DNA from: Planctomycetota bacterium
GTDB lineage: Bacteria; Planctomycetota; MHYJ01; JACPRB01
Assembly (NCBI GenBank): GCA_023261405.1
Contig: JAHFOZ010000101.1
Coordinates: 1 to 13,031, forward strand
Direction of reading: 5' to 3'
Length of the DNA: 13,031 nucleotides
Shown: positions 7,771 through 13,031 of the stretch, piece after piece
Numbering within the stretch: the stretch's first letter is position 1
Layout of the letters: every line of letters starts with the position of its first letter
Notes under the pieces: generated by a model
Told to the model about the DNA's origin: nothing
Database searches by the model: none
Seen by the model: only the letters and a program-made list of their open reading frames with translations
Program-made: the position numbers and the translations under genes

Positions 7771-8348
7771 AGCTCTTCGCCCACTCCAACGGCCACGACT
7801 TCGAGTTCGACCTCCAGCCGGACCGCGACCGCGTCCTCGTGCGCATCGGCGGCCGCGAGATCGCCGTCACGCTCGACGACCAGAAGTCGAGCATCCGCAC
7901 CGCCTTCCTCAGTACCGAGCCGCCCAAGGTCGGGACCCGGTCTGCCCCGAAGGGCCGACGGGGCGCGAAAGGGCGAGTCGAAGTACCCGGCGACCGGCGC
8001 ATCGACTTCGGCTGGGACCGGAAGGACGGCGTCACCTCGATCCTGATCGACGGCATCGGCTTCGAGGTGGTCGTGCGCGACCCGCGGACCGAACTGCTGG
8101 CGCGCGTGACGGGCCGGCCGGCCGCGGCGGCCGGGGCCGTCTCCGTGCGCGCCCCCATCCCGGGCCTCGTCACCCGCGTGCTCCTGAAAGGGGGCGACCC
8201 GGTGAAGAAGGGCCAGCCCGTCCTCTGCCTCGACGCCATGAAACTCGAGAACGAGATCGCCGCCCCGCGCGACGGCGTCCTCCGCTCGATCGAGGCGCGG
8301 AGCGGCCAGCCCGTGGACAAGGGCCAGGTCCTGTTCGTCGTGGACTGA
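7767..8348 (+). CDS. Biotin carboxyl carrier protein of acyl-CoA carboxylase
   Basis: Carries biotin between the carboxylase and carboxyltransferase sites. The GTG start at 7767 shares GTGA with the biotin carboxylase stop, so translation is probably coupled. The protein has 193 aa. The C-terminal biotinyl domain (about 125-193) begins VRAPIPGLVTRVLLKGGDPV and has AMKLEN with the biotinylated Lys159, 34 residues before the end as usual. The motif is LDAMKLEN, whereas EAMKMEN is most common; this is an accepted variant. The N-terminal part (about 1-120) contains short beta-rich segments and a basic insert around 52-75 (KVGTRSAPKGRRGAKG), resembling the domain that docks BCCP on BC and CT in propionyl-type enzymes. 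In many bacteria BC and BCCP are fused; here they are separate genes. Confidence 0.9.
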   Translation: MKLFAHSNGHDFEFDLQPDRDRVLVRIGGREIAVTLDDQKSSIRTAFLSTEPPKVGTRSAPKGRRGAKGRVEVPGDRRIDFGWDRKDGVTSILIDGIGFEVVVRDPRTELLARVTGRPAAAAGAVSVRAPIPGLVTRVLLKGGDPVKKGQPVLCLDAMKLENEIAAPRDGVLRSIEARSGQPVDKGQVLFVVD

Positions 8349-8357
8349 TCCGGACGC

Positions 8358-8363
8358 TATAAT
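8358..8363 (+). promoter_or_regulatory. Consensus -10 (TATAAT) of a leaderless mutase promoter
   Basis: A perfect TATAAT ends 6 nt before the mutase ATG (8370), which is where a sigma70-type polymerase would start. A weak -35-like TCGTCG lies at 8335-8340 with a 17-nt spacer, inside the end of the carrier gene. There is no Shine-Dalgarno site. The flanking 10-mer CTATAATCGC is the same as at 5350. Confidence 0.7.
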
Positions 8364-8369
8364 CGCCCC

Positions 8370-9872
8370 ATGGACACGTCCCGCCCCGGCGAGTTCCCCT
8401 TCACCCGGGGCATCCACCCCACGATGTACGCCGAGCGGCCGTGGACCCTGCGGCAGTACTCGGGGTACGCCTCGGCCGCCGAGACCAACCGGCGTTACCG
8501 CATGCTCCTCGAGGCCGGGCAGTCCGGGCTCTCGGTGGCGTTCGACCTGCCCACCCAGATGGGCTACGACCCCGGCGATCCCATGGCCCGCGGCGAGGTG
8601 GGCAAGTCCGGCGTCTCCATCGCCGCCCTGGACGACATGGAGGAGCTGCTCGAGGGCATCCCCCTGGACCGGGTGAGCGTCTCGATGACCATCAATGCCA
8701 CCGCGATCGTGCTCCTGGCGCTCCACGTGGCGGCCGCCGAGGCCCGGGGGGTGAAGGCGGAAACGCTGGGCGGCACCGTGCAGAACGACATCCTCAAGGA
8801 GTTCGTCGCGCGCGGCTGCTACCTCCTCCCCCCGAAGCCCTCCATGAAGGTCGCCGTGGACCTGATCGAGCACGCCGCGAGGCAGCTCCCGAAGTGGAAC
8901 TTCATCAGCGTCTCCGGCTACCACATCCGCGAGGCGGGGTCCACCGCCGCCCAGGAACTGGGCTTCACGATCGCCAACGGGATCGCCTACATGGAGGCCG
9001 CGCTCCGACGCGGGCTCGACGTCGACGTCCTCGGGCGCCGGGTCAGCTTCTTCTTCAACGCGCACAGCGACTTCATCGAGGAGATCGCCAAGTTCCGCGC
9101 CGCCCGGCGCCTCTGGGCCCGCACCATGCGCGACCGCTTCGGCGCCCGCGACCCCAAGGCCCAGATGCTCCGCTTCCACGTCCAGACCGCGGGCTCCACC
9201 CTCACCGCCCAGCAGCCCTACAACAACGTCGTCCGCGTGACGCTCCAGGCGATGGCCGCCGTGCTGGGGGGCGCCCAGTCCCTCCACACGAACGCGATGG
9301 ACGAGGCGCTCGCCCTCCCCACGGAGAAGTCCGCGCGCCTCGCGCTCCGCACCCAGCAGATCCTGGCCGAGGAGACGGGAATCCGCGACGTGGCCGACCC
9401 TTTCGGCGGCGCGCGGGCGGTGGAGGACGCGACGGACCGCCTCGAGGCCGAGGCGTCGCGGCTCGTCGGGGAGATCGACCGGCGCGGCGGCGCCGTGGAG
9501 GCCCTCGATTACGAGCGGATGGAGATCGAGCGGAGCGCCCTCGCCTTCCAGCGGGAGATCGAGGAGGGCCGCCGCGTCGTCGTGGGGGTCAACCGCCACG
9601 TCGAGCCCGCGCGCCCCGGCGGGCTGCCCGTGCTCAAGGTCGACGAGCGCGTCCAGGAGGAGCGCGTCGAGAGGGTCCGGCGGATCCGGGAGGCGCGCGA
9701 TGGCGCGCGCTGCGCCCGGGCGCTCGACGGGCTCCGCGCCGCGGCCGACCGGGAGCTGAACCTCTTCCCGGCCGTCCTCGAGTGCGTCCGGGCGCGCGCG
9801 ACTCTGGGGGAGATCTCCGCGACGCTCGCGGACCGCTACGGTCGATACCGGCCCGGGGAGGGACGCGCGTGA
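8370..9872 (+). CDS. mcm: Methylmalonyl-CoA mutase, catalytic large subunit (no B12 domain)
   Basis: Radical B12 enzyme converting (R)-methylmalonyl-CoA to succinyl-CoA. The 500 aa cover only the TIM-barrel substrate domain: GEFPFTRGIHPTMYAERPWT, LSVAFDLPTQMGYD, QNDILKEF, SGYHIREAGST, FFFNAHSDFIEEIAKFRAAR and TQSLHTNAMDEALALPTEKS. By spacing from Propionibacterium MutB, Tyr30 matches Tyr89, Arg148 matches Arg207 and His185 matches His244. Tyr and Arg at those positions favour methylmalonyl-CoA over isobutyryl-CoA, whose mutase has Phe and Gln. The chain ends before any cobalamin motif (DxHxxG), so a separate small subunit is needed; none is in this window. It starts about 59 residues after MutB; an in-frame TGA at 8346 and the -10 at 8358 exclude a longer N-terminus. 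It overlaps the next gene by GTGA. Confidence 0.94.
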   Translation: MDTSRPGEFPFTRGIHPTMYAERPWTLRQYSGYASAAETNRRYRMLLEAGQSGLSVAFDLPTQMGYDPGDPMARGEVGKSGVSIAALDDMEELLEGIPLDRVSVSMTINATAIVLLALHVAAAEARGVKAETLGGTVQNDILKEFVARGCYLLPPKPSMKVAVDLIEHAARQLPKWNFISVSGYHIREAGSTAAQELGFTIANGIAYMEAALRRGLDVDVLGRRVSFFFNAHSDFIEEIAKFRAARRLWARTMRDRFGARDPKAQMLRFHVQTAGSTLTAQQPYNNVVRVTLQAMAAVLGGAQSLHTNAMDEALALPTEKSARLALRTQQILAEETGIRDVADPFGGARAVEDATDRLEAEASRLVGEIDRRGGAVEALDYERMEIERSALAFQREIEEGRRVVVGVNRHVEPARPGGLPVLKVDERVQEERVERVRRIREARDGARCARALDGLRAAADRELNLFPAVLECVRARATLGEISATLADRYGRYRPGEGRA

Positions 9873-10366
9873 GGAAGCACTGGCCGGCCCCCGTGGCCGC
9901 AGCGCTCGCCGCGGCCGCGCTCTACGGCCTCGTCGCGGCGGTCGAGCCCCGGCTTCCCGTGCCGGAGGACCCCTGGATGGACGCCTGGCGCCAGGCAGGG
10001 CTCGAGGTCGAGCTTCAGGCCGTCTCCCAGGACCCCGCTCATACCCTCGGGTTCCGCGAGGCGCGCGAGATCTTCGACCGCTACCCGCTGGAAGCCTCCG
10101 CCGTCCGGCGCTACTCGGTGAGCGGGATGCCGGTGGACGTCGTGTCGCTCCCGGAGCGCGGCTTCCTCGAGGAGTTCCCGGAAGGGACCCATCTGAAGTA
10201 CCGGACGCGGGCGAAGGGCCCCGCGGCGAACGTCTGTCGCTCGGGCCGGCACCTGATGATCATCCCGGCCCAATGGAACTTCGGGTTCTTCCCCATGAAA
10301 GCGGATGAGGAGACGGTGGGGCGCGTCCTCGAGCTCTTCGAGGCGGCCGCGGCGCGACGCGAATGA
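9869..10366 (+). CDS. Small membrane-anchored protein of unknown function
   Basis: I do not recognise this 165-aa protein. GTG at 9869 shares GTGA with the mutase stop, and GGAGGG lies 6 nt upstream, so the start is well supported although the same frame is open far upstream through the mutase gene. Residues 1-6 are basic, and about 7-26 form a hydrophobic Ala/Leu segment: an uncleaved anchor or signal peptide with the rest outside the cytosol. The soluble part has a segment GMPVDVVSLPERGFLEEF (about 91-108), a single Cys near 123 in NVCRSG, and an aromatic stretch PAQWNFGFF. It ends with a short helix. The gene is locked between mutase and epimerase by 4-nt overlaps on both sides, which argues for co-expression, but no enzymatic role can be read from the sequence. 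Confidence 0.83.
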   Translation: MRKHWPAPVAAALAAAALYGLVAAVEPRLPVPEDPWMDAWRQAGLEVELQAVSQDPAHTLGFREAREIFDRYPLEASAVRRYSVSGMPVDVVSLPERGFLEEFPEGTHLKYRTRAKGPAANVCRSGRHLMIIPAQWNFGFFPMKADEETVGRVLELFEAAAARRE

Positions 10367-10782
10367 AGATCCTCCGGATCGAGCACCTGGGCCTGGCGTG
10401 CCGCTCGGCGGACCAGGCGGCCGCGTTCTGGTCCGGGGCGCTGGGCCTGCCGGTGGTCGATCGGGAGACGCTCCCGGAGATGAAGCTCAAGGTCGTGAAG
10501 GTGCAGGCGGGCGGATCGGTGCTGGAGCTGCTGGAGCCGATGGAGGGCGAGCAGGTGATCTCGAAATTCCTCACCTCACGCGGGGAGGGGGTGCACCACG
10601 TGTGTTTCGAGGTGGAGGACATCCGGGAGGCGGCACGCGAGCTGAGGGCCCGCGGGCACGTCCCGCTCTGGGAGGAGCCCAAGGCGGGCGCGGGCGGCAA
10701 GTGGGTGAACTTCCTGCGCCCGAAGGACGCGTTCGGAGTCCTCGTGGAGCTCAACCAGGCCCCCGGCCCCGCGCCGGTCTGA
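10363..10782 (+). CDS. mce: Methylmalonyl-CoA epimerase
   Basis: Interconverts (S)- and (R)-methylmalonyl-CoA, linking the carboxylase product to the mutase substrate. The protein has 139 aa, normal for this vicinal-oxygen-chelate family, with two beta-alpha-beta-beta-beta repeats. Metal-ligand positions are visible: His8 in IEHLGLA, Glu55 in VLELLEP (Gln in the Propionibacterium enzyme), His79 in GVHHVCFEVED and Glu129 in GVLVELNQ. GKWVNFLRPKDAFG also fits. The ATG at 10363 shares ATGA with the stop of the preceding gene; translation is probably coupled because no good Shine-Dalgarno site is seen. Genomic pairing with a mutase makes this function much more likely than another glyoxalase-fold activity. 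Confidence 0.92.
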   Translation: MKILRIEHLGLACRSADQAAAFWSGALGLPVVDRETLPEMKLKVVKVQAGGSVLELLEPMEGEQVISKFLTSRGEGVHHVCFEVEDIREAARELRARGHVPLWEEPKAGAGGKWVNFLRPKDAFGVLVELNQAPGPAPV

Positions 10783-10791
10783 CCCGGGGCC
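10765..10791 (+). terminator. GC-rich hairpin over the end of mce, possible terminator
   Basis: GGCCCCG (10765-10771) pairs perfectly with CGGGGCC (10785-10791) across a 13-nt loop that contains the mce stop codon. No T-run follows, so it is not a classical intrinsic terminator. Its place at the end of the mutase operon is the main reason for the call. Confidence 0.3.
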
Positions 10792-10812
10792 CCGCGCTTC
10801 CGGAACTTATCC

Positions 10813-10841
10813 TTGAAAAGGCGGGTGGGCGTCGCTAGAAT
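10813..10841 (+). promoter_or_regulatory. Sigma70-type promoter of acpP-fabF
   Basis: TTGAAA (10813-10818), a 17-nt spacer and TAGAAT (10836-10841) give the best-formed promoter in the window. The predicted start is near 10848, leaving a leader of about 100 nt before acpP. The bases after the -10, TCGCGCCCC, are GC-rich and resemble the other promoters here. Confidence 0.75.
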
Positions 10842-10881
10842 CGCGCCCCAACACGCGGCCCGGAGAACGCCGCGCGCAGGG

Positions 10882-10899
10882 GCGGGCCGCTCGGCCCGC
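10882..10899 (+). promoter_or_regulatory. Perfect hairpin in the acpP leader
   Basis: GCGGGCC, a 4-nt loop GCTC and GGCCCGC form a 7-bp all-GC stem within the 5' leader. Further down, TCAAG (10906-10910) can pair with CTTGA (10934-10938) just before the Shine-Dalgarno GGAGG (10940-10944). The leader therefore can fold, which may protect the message or modulate translation. It matches no riboswitch class that I recognise. Confidence 0.5.
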
Positions 10900-10948
10900 A
10901 GGGAGTCAAGGGGTCCCCCTGGCCGCTCAACGACTTGATGGAGGCGCT

Positions 10949-11206
10949 ATGGCATTGAGTCCCCAGGAGATCGAGGCGAAGGTGATCGAGATCGTGGCGA
11001 AGCAGCTCAGCGTGGCCAAGGAGAAGATCACCCGCGCCTCCTCGTTCGTGAACGATCTGGGAGCCGACTCCCTGGACACCGTCGAGCTCGTGATGGGGAT
11101 CGAGGACGCCTTCGACCTCTCCATCCCCGATGACGCCGCCGAGAAGATCCAGACCGTGGGCGACGCCATCAAGTACATCGAGGACAACATCCGTGACAAA
11201 AAGTAG
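10949..11206 (+). CDS. acpP: Acyl carrier protein
   Basis: Carries growing acyl chains as thioesters on phosphopantetheine in type II fatty-acid synthesis. The 85-aa acidic protein is all-helical, with the attachment motif DLGADSLDTVEL and Ser41 as the modified residue, followed by the helix II/III signature DAFDLSIPDDAAEKIQTVGD. The start ATG 10949 lies 4 nt after GGAGG (10940-10944), with a dedicated promoter and structured leader upstream. The gene overlaps fabF by 14 nt, the classical acpP-fabF order, although fabD and fabG are not upstream here. The primary fatty-acid ACP is much more likely than a polyketide carrier, given the pairing and the lack of biosynthetic genes nearby. Confidence 0.96.
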   Translation: MALSPQEIEAKVIEIVAKQLSVAKEKITRASSFVNDLGADSLDTVELVMGIEDAFDLSIPDDAAEKIQTVGDAIKYIEDNIRDKK

Positions 11207-12437
11207 GGTCGTCATCACCGGACTCGGCGTCATCACGCCGGTCGGGCACGATGTCGACACCTACTGGAACGCGCTCCTCTCCGGCACCAGCGGCGCCGCG
11301 CCGATCACGAAGTTCGACACGGCCGGCCAGTCCGTCACCTTCGGGGCCGAGGTCAAGGGCTTCAACCCCGACCTCCACATCGACCCGAAGGAGTCCAAGC
11401 GCATGGACCCCTTCGCCCAGTACGCCGTCGCCGCCGCGAAGCAGGCGGTGAGGGACTCGGGCATCGACTTTTCGAAGTGCGACCGCTTCCGCTGCGGCTC
11501 CATCATCGCCAGCGGCATCGGCGGGATCACCGAGCTCCAGGACCAGCACCGGCGCTTCATGGAGAAGGGGCCCGGCCGGACGAGCCCCTTCTTCGTCCCC
11601 AAGATGATGCTCAACGCCGCCTCCGGCCAGATCGCCATCACCTTCAAACTCGGCGGGCCCAACTGGGGCGTGGCCTCGGCCTGCGCCTCCGCCAACCACG
11701 CGATGGGCACGTCGCTGCGGACGATACAGTACGGGGACGCGGACGTCATGCTCACGGGCGGCTCGGAGGCCGCGCTCACGTACCTCTCGATCTCCGGCTT
11801 CGCGAACATGGGCGCCCTCTCGAGCCGGAACGACGCCCCCACGAAAGCCTCCCGCCCCTTCGACAAGAACCGCGACGGCTTCGTCCTGGGCGAAGGCGCC
11901 GCGATCCTGGTCTTCGAGAAGCTGGAGCACGCGAAGGCGCGCGACGCGAAGATCTACGCCGAGGTTCTGGGGATCGGCAACAGCGACGACGCCTACCACA
12001 TCACCGCCCCCGACCCCGACGGAGAAGGCGGGGCCTACGCCATGAGGCAGGCCCTGAAGGACTCGGGGCTCCGCCCCGAGCAGGTCTCGTACATCAACGC
12101 CCACGGGACCTCCACCCCCCTCAACGACAAGATCGAGACCGCCGCCATCAAGAGAACCTTCGGCGACGCCGCCCGGAAGATCCCCATCAACTCGACCAAG
12201 TCGATGATCGGCCATCTCCTGGGCGCCGCCGCCGGGGTGGAAATGGTGGCCACGGTGCTCTCCATCCGCGACAAGGTGGTCCATCCCACCATCAACTACG
12301 AGACCCCCGATCCCGAGTGCGACCTCGACTGCGTCCCGAACGTGAAGCGCCCGCTCGAGATCGAGTACGCCATGTCCAACTCGCTCGGATTCGGGGGCCA
12401 CAACTCCACGATCGTCGTGGGCCGCTTCCGCGAGTAA
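11193..12437 (+). CDS. fabF: 3-oxoacyl-ACP synthase II (KAS II)
   Basis: Condenses malonyl-ACP with acyl-ACP in fatty-acid elongation. The 414 aa are normal for FabF. With the GTG start at 11193, active-site numbering nearly equals E. coli: Cys164 in VASACASANHAMG, His304 in NAHGTSTPLND, Lys336 and His341 in TKSMIGHLLGAAAG, and gate Phe400 in SLGFGGHNS. The N-terminus SRVVITGLGVITPVG is typical, which supports 11193; the longer open frame back to 11130 would add unrelated residues inside acpP. A GAGG at 11180-11183 may serve as ribosome site. The gene starts 14 nt before the acpP stop, so the two are translated from one message. The region after the stop has no clear intrinsic terminator. Confidence 0.96.
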   Translation: MTKSRVVITGLGVITPVGHDVDTYWNALLSGTSGAAPITKFDTAGQSVTFGAEVKGFNPDLHIDPKESKRMDPFAQYAVAAAKQAVRDSGIDFSKCDRFRCGSIIASGIGGITELQDQHRRFMEKGPGRTSPFFVPKMMLNAASGQIAITFKLGGPNWGVASACASANHAMGTSLRTIQYGDADVMLTGGSEAALTYLSISGFANMGALSSRNDAPTKASRPFDKNRDGFVLGEGAAILVFEKLEHAKARDAKIYAEVLGIGNSDDAYHITAPDPDGEGGAYAMRQALKDSGLRPEQVSYINAHGTSTPLNDKIETAAIKRTFGDAARKIPINSTKSMIGHLLGAAAGVEMVATVLSIRDKVVHPTINYETPDPECDLDCVPNVKRPLEIEYAMSNSLGFGGHNSTIVVGRFRE

Positions 12438-12464
12438 GTCCGCCGGGATCCCCCAGAACCGATC

Positions 12465-12492
12465 TCACCCCAAAGACACGAAGACCCCAAGG
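12465..12492 (+). repeat. Fragment of the degenerate 8-9-nt intergenic repeat
   Basis: After fabF, TCACCCCAAAG is followed by ACACGAAG and ACCCCAAGG, an 8-9-nt periodic pattern starting with TCACC like the ends of the element at 6098. It looks like a short relative of the same repeat class, without a second arm. Bases 12438-12464 hold nothing recognisable. Confidence 0.45.
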
Positions 12493-12506
12493 CCCCGGGA
12501 AGGGCT

Positions 12507-12528
12507 CGATGAAAAGAATAGTTCATCG
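12507..12528 (+). other. Hairpin in the fabF-dnaA gap
   Basis: CGATGAA (12507-12513) and TTCATCG (12522-12528) form a perfect 7-bp stem with an 8-nt loop. An A-run and not a T-run follows, so on the + strand it is not a standard terminator. It could be a transcript-end structure or a protein site upstream of the next promoter. Confidence 0.45.
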
Positions 12529-12568
12529 TGAAAAACCTGGGCGGGCGGTCCAATCGTCAATGATTCGA

Positions 12569-12596
12569 TCGTCAAGGGTGCAATCCGTGATATACT
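12569..12596 (+). promoter_or_regulatory. Candidate promoter of the dnaA-like gene
   Basis: TATACT (12591-12596) is preceded by TCGTCA (12569-12574, four of six -35 bases) with a 16-nt spacer. The following TTGCCCC resembles the GC-rich run after the other -10 boxes. The octamer ATCGTCAA occurs at 12553 and again at 12568, overlapping the -35. The predicted leader is about 127 nt; the segment 12603-12729 has no other gene I can support. Confidence 0.5.
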
Positions 12597-12729
12597 TGCC
12601 CCGGACTTGGAGAGAGGCGGCGCGCGCGTGAGAGGGGCGAAAGAGGCACCCACCGACCCCGGCATCCCGCAGAGGGTCTGCGTCTAGCCCCACGCCCCGC
12701 GTCCCTACGACGAGCAGCGAGGATCGGCG

Positions 12730-13031
12730 ATGCCCTGGGTTCTGGAGAGGGTGTGGAAGCGCCTCAACGACCGGCTCTTCCTCCTCCTCGGGCCCGAGAG
12801 ATACGCGCGCTGGATCCGGCACGTCCGCCCGGCCTCCTTCGACGAAGAGGTCTTCACCTTCCACGTCGAGGGCTCGTTCGCGCGGGTGAGGATCGAGGCC
12901 CTTTTCCTCGAGACGGCCACCGAGGCGGCCCGCCACGCGACGAACCGGAGGGTCCGGGTCCGCTTCGCCGTGGAGCCCGAATCATTCCCGCTCCCTCATG
13001 GCTCGGTGCTGCTGGAATCCGCCCCGGTCCC
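12730..13031 (+). CDS. dnaA: DnaA-like replication initiator, N-terminal part (3'-truncated)
   Basis: The frame runs off the window end after 100 codons. ATG 12730 follows GAGG (12719-12722), and an in-frame TAG at 12685 rules out a longer protein. Residues about 9-85 resemble DnaA domain I, the helicase-loading and self-association domain: VWKRLNDRLFLLLGPERYARWIRHVRP with Trp28-Ile29, then a beta strand, a helix, and RVRVRFAVEP. The match is divergent: the common PN-x-F segment reads EGSFARVRI here and lacks its Pro-Asn. The ATPase and DNA-binding domains that would prove DnaA lie outside the window. Another protein using a DnaA N-terminal domain is possible. The gene has its own promoter and sits 292 nt after fabF, an unusual neighbour for dnaA. 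Confidence 0.65.
   Translation, partial: MPWVLERVWKRLNDRLFLLLGPERYARWIRHVRPASFDEEVFTFHVEGSFARVRIEALFLETATEAARHATNRRVRVRFAVEPESFPLPHGSVLLESAPV

Noticed and set aside
5965..9599. Two long - strand open frames (583 and 723 codons) opposite the carboxylase and mutase genes
   Set aside because: Same shadow effect; the proteins are low-complexity and opposite strongly conserved enzymes. No promoter or ribosome site supports them.
8441..9868. Long + frame running through the mutase gene into the small membrane-protein gene
   Set aside because: Only the part from GTG 9869 looks like protein; the upstream part is an Arg/Pro/Gly-rich shadow of the mutase frame. The gene was started at 9869 with its GGAGGG site.
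10807..10815. TTATCCTTG, similar to a DnaA box (TTATNCACA)
   Set aside because: A single site with mismatches at the end, overlapping a good -35 box; no cluster of boxes or AT-rich unwinding region nearby.
12507..12528. Considered as an intrinsic terminator of fabF
   Set aside because: The stem is AT-rich and followed by A residues, not a T-run, on the transcribed strand.
12509..12631. 40-codon frame starting MKRIVHREKPGRAV after fabF
   Set aside because: Begins like ribosomal protein L34 (MKR), expected near dnaA, but the rest does not match L34, and it overlaps the dnaA-side promoter and hairpin.

Overview
The window is high-GC bacterial DNA with every supported gene on the + strand. It looks chromosomal and comes from an uncultured-type bacterium with a catabolic or reversible propionyl-CoA pathway. 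A very long TPR/HEAT protein, sigma70-like promoters with a recurrent -10 motif, and degenerate 9-nt intergenic repeats would fit a planctomycete or another large-genome, high-GC phylum. That assignment is an impression and is not proven by any marker gene here.

Layout. (1) 1-3684: the 3' part of a giant repeat protein. It has about 21 TPRs followed by two copies of a TPR + six-HEAT + cap module, and its 5' end lies outside the window. (2) 3791-5338: acyl-CoA carboxylase carboxyltransferase (PccB type). (3) 5391-6080: an unrecognised 229-aa protein with its own promoter and Shine-Dalgarno site. (4) 6098-6232: a non-coding inverted-repeat element built of 9-nt units. (5) 6289-8348: biotin carboxylase and biotin carboxyl carrier protein, overlapping by 4 nt. 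(6) 8370-10782: the catalytic large subunit of methylmalonyl-CoA mutase, a small membrane-anchored protein of unknown function and methylmalonyl-CoA epimerase, each joined to the next by a 4-nt overlap. (7) 10813-12437: a well-formed promoter, a structured leader, acyl carrier protein and KAS II (FabF), overlapping by 14 nt. (8) 12438-13031: a 292-nt gap with a repeat fragment, a hairpin and a promoter, then the start of a DnaA-like gene cut by the window end.

Together the genes encode propionyl-CoA -> (S)-methylmalonyl-CoA (carboxylase: PccB + BC + BCCP), -> (R)-methylmalonyl-CoA (epimerase), -> succinyl-CoA (mutase). Substrate residues support this reading: an Asp in the GGAYDVM motif of PccB, and Tyr30, Arg148 and His185 in the mutase. 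The B12-binding small subunit of the mutase and its G-protein chaperone are not in the window. The acpP-fabF pair belongs to fatty-acid elongation.

The most interesting points are a shared CTATAATCGC promoter element that places the mutase start codon at the predicted transcription start (leaderless mRNA), two unknown proteins embedded in the propionate cluster, the 135-bp inverted 9-nt-repeat element, and the internal duplication that built the TPR/HEAT protein. I found no tRNA, rRNA, CRISPR array, insertion sequence or phage gene.
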